From assembly GCA_036405135.1 (NCBI GenBank), contig DASWYF010000020.1, forward strand, positions 62,001-126,000: 64,000 nucleotides of DNA. The letters are read 5' to 3'. Positions within the stretch are counted from its first letter, which is position 1; each line of letters opens with the position of its first letter. The stretch comes from Verrucomicrobiia bacterium (GTDB lineage Bacteria > Verrucomicrobiota > Verrucomicrobiia > Limisphaerales > JAEYXS01). Below, piece by piece: positions 61,272 to 64,000 of this stretch. Both the position numbers and the translations under genes were made by a program. The notes below the pieces were generated by a model, which searched no databases, was not told the DNA's origin, and saw only the letters and a program-made list of their open reading frames with translations.

Positions 61272-62474
61272 ATGCGCTTGATTTTTGTAACACTGGGCTA
61301 TCACCCCGACTCCGTCGGCGGGGCTTACCGCTATATCGCGGACCTCGCCGAACGGCTGGCGCAACGTGGGCATAAGGTCGCCGTCATCTACCCTGTCGCG
61401 AAAGATCAGTCGACGGCTCGCGACACTTTGAATGGTGTGGAGCGGTATCGGTATCCCGATGCAGAGGGCATGTTCTTCGCGAACTGGAATACGGAGAATC
61501 GCAATGTTCGCACACTCTGGCTTGAGGTCACGAAGTATGGTGCTGAGCCGTCCATCACCGTTCTGTGCCACGCGTTCTTCTCTCCCCTGCTGCATGTCAG
61601 CGGGCCGAACTCCGTGTTTCTCTTTACCGGCCCTTGGGCCGAGGAATATCGCTTCGCCCAGCAAGCGCGTGCCTTGGGTATGGGCCGCAAAGCGCTGGAT
61701 GTCGTCATCCGCCGCACGATGCGCATCTCCGAAGGACAGGCGCTTCGCCGCTCGCGCGCCATCGCGACCATCAGCGAATATTACCTGCGCGAACTGCCGC
61801 GCTGGCATGGTGGCGGATTGCCGCCGGTGCGCGTGATCTTCGGAGGCGTGGATCTGCAACGCTTCCAACTGCCAGCAAATCGCGTCGCAGTCCGTGAGAA
61901 GTGGAAACTCGATGACCGCGATTTCCTTTTCCTTACGGTTCGCCGCCTCGATCCGCGCATGGGTCTCTCAAGTCTTATCCGCGCTTTTGCGTTGGTCGCG
62001 CTGAATCATCCTAATGCCCGTCTTTGGCTTGCGGGTAAAGGCCCCGATGCACCGCAACTTGAGGCGCTCGTCCGTGAGTCCCAGCTGGAGCATCATGTGA
62101 AGCTTCTCGGCTTCGTGCCGGAAGCAGACTTGCCTTCCCTCTACGCTGCAGCGGATTGCACGCTGATGCCCTCGCTCGATCTGGAGGGCTTCGGCCTGGC
62201 CACGGTGGAGTCACTCGCTTGCGGTACTCCTGTGATGGGCACGCGTTCGGGTGCTACTCCTGAATTGCTTGAGCCATTGGATGCGCAACTTCTCTTTGAA
62301 CCGGGCGATGTCGCCGGACTCACGCGCAAGCTGGAGAAGGTCTTGCAACAACCTGGCGCTTTGCCTGATCGCGAGAAATGCCGGCGCTACGCGGAGGAAC
62401 GGTTCTGCTGGGATTTGCCCGTGGAAAAGTTTGAGACGTTGCTTCGCCAGCTCTCCAACCCGGAGGGTGTGTGA
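61272..62474 (+). CDS. GT4-type glycosyltransferase (2)
   Basis: A 400-residue GT-B glycosyltransferase. FVTLGYHPDSVGGAYRYIAD opens the acceptor domain; the sugar-nucleotide domain has LTVRRLDPRMGLSSLIRAFA, KLLGFVPEADLPSLYAAADC and the EGFGLATVESLACGTPVMGT motif with ATPELLEP. Sits between the other two glycosyltransferases with a 14-base gap in front and a 4-base overlap behind (GTGTGA), so they are translated together. Confidence 0.94.
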   Translation: MRLIFVTLGYHPDSVGGAYRYIADLAERLAQRGHKVAVIYPVAKDQSTARDTLNGVERYRYPDAEGMFFANWNTENRNVRTLWLEVTKYGAEPSITVLCHAFFSPLLHVSGPNSVFLFTGPWAEEYRFAQQARALGMGRKALDVVIRRTMRISEGQALRRSRAIATISEYYLRELPRWHGGGLPPVRVIFGGVDLQRFQLPANRVAVREKWKLDDRDFLFLTVRRLDPRMGLSSLIRAFALVALNHPNARLWLAGKGPDAPQLEALVRESQLEHHVKLLGFVPEADLPSLYAAADCTLMPSLDLEGFGLATVESLACGTPVMGTRSGATPELLEPLDAQLLFEPGDVAGLTRKLEKVLQQPGALPDREKCRRYAEERFCWDLPVEKFETLLRQLSNPEGV

Positions 62475-63592
62475 AGATACTGGAATTGGGGAAATTCTAT
62501 CCGCCCTATCGCGGCGGCATGGAGACGTTGCTGGAGTGCTGGTCGCGTGGATTCGTGCGACGTGGTGGCGAAGTGAATTGCGTGGTGGCGAACACGGCTT
62601 CGCAGACGGTCCATGAAGTGCTGGACGGAGTGAAAGTGCATCGGCTTGCCAGTCACGGTTCGCTGCTCTCCACGTCGCTTTGTCCCGCTTATCTCTCTGC
62701 TACCAAGACATACCCTTCGGATGTCTGGCAGGCACATTTTCCGAATCCGCTGGCTGATGTCGCCTGCTTGCGCGGCGATCCGAAGACACCCATGGTGCTC
62801 ACGTATCACAGTGACATCATCCGCCAGTCCTCGGTGCTGAAGTTTTATCGTCCTATCCTCAAACGTCTGCTCGATCGGGCCGATGTCATCGTGGTGGCCA
62901 CCCCGAACCATCTGAAGTATTCCCACACCTTGCCACCTTATGCGGCGAAGGTGGAGGTGATACCTTTCGGCATCGATCAAAGCCGTTTTCTCCACACCGA
63001 TGCCGCCGAGCAGGAGGAAGTTGTTACGCTTCGGCAAAAAGCGCAAATGAGGCCGATTTTACTAAACATCGGCAGGCTGGTCGGCTATAAGGGGCAGAGC
63101 TATTTGGTGGATGCCATACAAGGCTTGGATGTTGAGGTGTGGTTCGCGGGTACCGGGCCGTTGCAAGCGGAGCTGGAGCAACAGGTCAGCCGTTTGGGTT
63201 TGCAGAATCGTGTGAAGTTTTGGGGCGGAGTGGATGATCGGAAACTCGCTACGCTGTTGAAGGCTTGTGATGTGTTTGTGTTCCCGTCCATCACACCGAA
63301 CGAGGCCTTCGGCATCGTGCAGATCGAGGCCATGGCCTGCGCCAAGCCGATCATCTGCACTGATCTGCCCTCGGGTGTGCCTTGGGTGAACCAGCACAAT
63401 GTCACCGGCTTGGTGGTGAAACCAAGTGATGTTCAGGATTTGCGAAACGGCATCAAACAGTTGATTGAGAATCCGGCTCTCGCCCGAAAGATGGGTGAGC
63501 AGGGCCGGCAACGGGCGGCGGTGGAGTTCACCGAGGACCGCATGATTGATCGCTATTGGGAATTGTTTCAGCGCCTGCGCCAACGCGCATGA
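62471..63592 (+). CDS. GT4-type glycosyltransferase (3)
   Basis: A 373-residue GT-B glycosyltransferase starting at GTG 62471, inside the end of the previous gene. Motifs: LGKFYPPYRGGMETLLECW (acceptor domain), NIGRLVGYKGQSYLVDAI, WGGVDDRKLATLLKACDVFV and EAFGIVQIEAMACAKPIICT, with GVPWVN. The donor and acceptor sugars cannot be read from sequence. Overlaps the next gene by 4 bases. Confidence 0.94.
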   Translation: MKILELGKFYPPYRGGMETLLECWSRGFVRRGGEVNCVVANTASQTVHEVLDGVKVHRLASHGSLLSTSLCPAYLSATKTYPSDVWQAHFPNPLADVACLRGDPKTPMVLTYHSDIIRQSSVLKFYRPILKRLLDRADVIVVATPNHLKYSHTLPPYAAKVEVIPFGIDQSRFLHTDAAEQEEVVTLRQKAQMRPILLNIGRLVGYKGQSYLVDAIQGLDVEVWFAGTGPLQAELEQQVSRLGLQNRVKFWGGVDDRKLATLLKACDVFVFPSITPNEAFGIVQIEAMACAKPIICTDLPSGVPWVNQHNVTGLVVKPSDVQDLRNGIKQLIENPALARKMGEQGRQRAAVEFTEDRMIDRYWELFQRLRQRA

Positions 63593-64000
63593 ACAACTTC
63601 AAGACATACCTCGCCGTTCTGGTGATGTCCGCGCTGGCCTCTTTTTTTTTGACGCCGCTGGCGAGGAAGCTGGCGTTCAAGTGGGGGGCGATCGACAAGC
63701 CTGATCCGCGCAAGGTGCATAAAGAGCCGATGCCGCGCCTGGGCGGGCTGGCCGTCTTCGGCGGTTTTTGTGCGCCATGGCTCGCCTTCTATCTGCTGGA
63801 TAACCGCGTCACCGTCACCTTCCAGAACTATGAGAAACTCTTTCTCGCTCTCATGATCGCTGCGTCTCTGATGCTTCTGTTGGGAGTGGCGGATGATGTG
63901 AAAGGGTTGAACGCGAAGCAGAAGTTTTCCTTCCAGACGATGACCGCGCTTGCGTTGTATTTCGGCGGTTACCAGATCACGTTGCTCAGCAATCCCTTCG
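63589..64000 (+). CDS. WecA/MraY-family polyprenyl-phosphate phosphosugar transferase, N-terminal part
   Basis: The frame starts at ATG 63589 (ATGA overlap with the glycosyltransferase) and runs to the window end, open for 137 residues. It has a membrane helix (about 5-22), the conserved cytoplasmic loop DKPDPRKVHKEPMPRLGGLA, a second membrane segment, and the catalytic loop LGVADDVKGLNAKQKFSFQ (Asp-Asp metal site). This family loads a UDP-activated sugar phosphate (such as GlcNAc-1-P) onto undecaprenyl phosphate, the first step of many polysaccharides. It thus would start synthesis of the chain built by the three glycosyltransferases. Partial: only the N-terminal third is in the window. Confidence 0.9.
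   Translation, partial: MNNFKTYLAVLVMSALASFFLTPLARKLAFKWGAIDKPDPRKVHKEPMPRLGGLAVFGGFCAPWLAFYLLDNRVTVTFQNYEKLFLALMIAASLMLLLGVADDVKGLNAKQKFSFQTMTALALYFGGYQITLLSNPF

Noticed and set aside
60082-61293. 403-residue minus-strand frame opposite the first GT4 gene
   Set aside because: Antisense shadow with biased composition, no recognised domain.
1-64000. CRISPR array, prophage, integron or tRNA gene
   Set aside because: No regularly spaced direct repeats, phage structural genes, attC-like arrays or cloverleaf sequences were recognised on reading both strands.

Overview
The window looks like chromosome from a soil or freshwater member of the Planctomycetes-Verrucomicrobia-Chlamydiae group, most likely a verrucomicrobium related to the Pedosphaera/Limisphaerales branch. 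This is inferred from gene content, since no rRNA or other decisive marker is present. The supporting genes are a giant secreted ThuA / membrane-bound-dehydrogenase / HEAT / cytochrome c protein, a protein with two planctomycete-type cytochrome c modules, two formylglycine-type sulfatases, a two-domain DUF1080 lipoprotein, and a prepilin-like protein with an H-X9-DG-like tail. Many starts lack a clear Shine-Dalgarno sequence. No tRNA, rRNA, CRISPR array or prophage was found.

Layout. 1-3.2 kb: small membrane protein, DAHP synthase, SMUG1-type uracil-DNA glycosylase, two small minus-strand genes. 3.6-10.3 kb: the giant oxidoreductase, a secreted protein behind a near-consensus sigma-54 promoter, a prepilin-like protein. 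10.3-14.6 kb: a minus-strand operon kaiC-kaiB-kaiB-hybrid histidine kinase without kaiA. 15-20.4 kb: TIM-barrel sugar isomerase facing a DUF1080 lipoprotein, ApbE, and a GAF-GAF histidine kinase. 20.4-25.4 kb: small secreted proteins, an esterase-like hydrolase, and a RAYT transposase gene between inverted copies of a REP-like palindrome. 25.4-33.1 kb: trpD, three membrane proteins and folA in one run, a broken secreted gene, then 1-Cys peroxiredoxin and gcvP. 33.5-41 kb: an SDR epimerase, an alpha/beta hydrolase, two sulfatases, a GT-C-like membrane/TPR protein and a DUF2007 protein. 41-49.5 kb: paired SPFH proteins (one with a zinc ribbon spliced in), glutathione peroxidase, a GDPD, a protein with three copies of an unrecognised 60-residue module divergent from a membrane-anchored GrpE-like protein, and a KefB-type antiporter. 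50-56 kb: CorA-like protein, rhomboid protease, hydrolases, PIG-L deacetylase and a second GDPD. 57.4-64 kb: a TPR-MshEN protein and PilB/GspE ATPase, then three GT4 glycosyltransferases and the start of a WecA/MraY-type phosphosugar transferase (start of a surface polysaccharide cluster).

Many genes are exported enzymes for breaking down sulfated or oxidised polysaccharides and recovering phosphate from diesters, set among housekeeping genes and several regulatory or stress modules. The spaces between genes are rich in short dispersed repeats: REP-like palindromes, a 212-bp MITE with target-site duplication nested inside another repeat, and degenerate phrases of the cacggat/aacacgg type. These repeat families and the two unassigned protein architectures (triple-module protein / membrane GrpE, and zinc-ribbon SPFH pair) are the least explained parts of the window.
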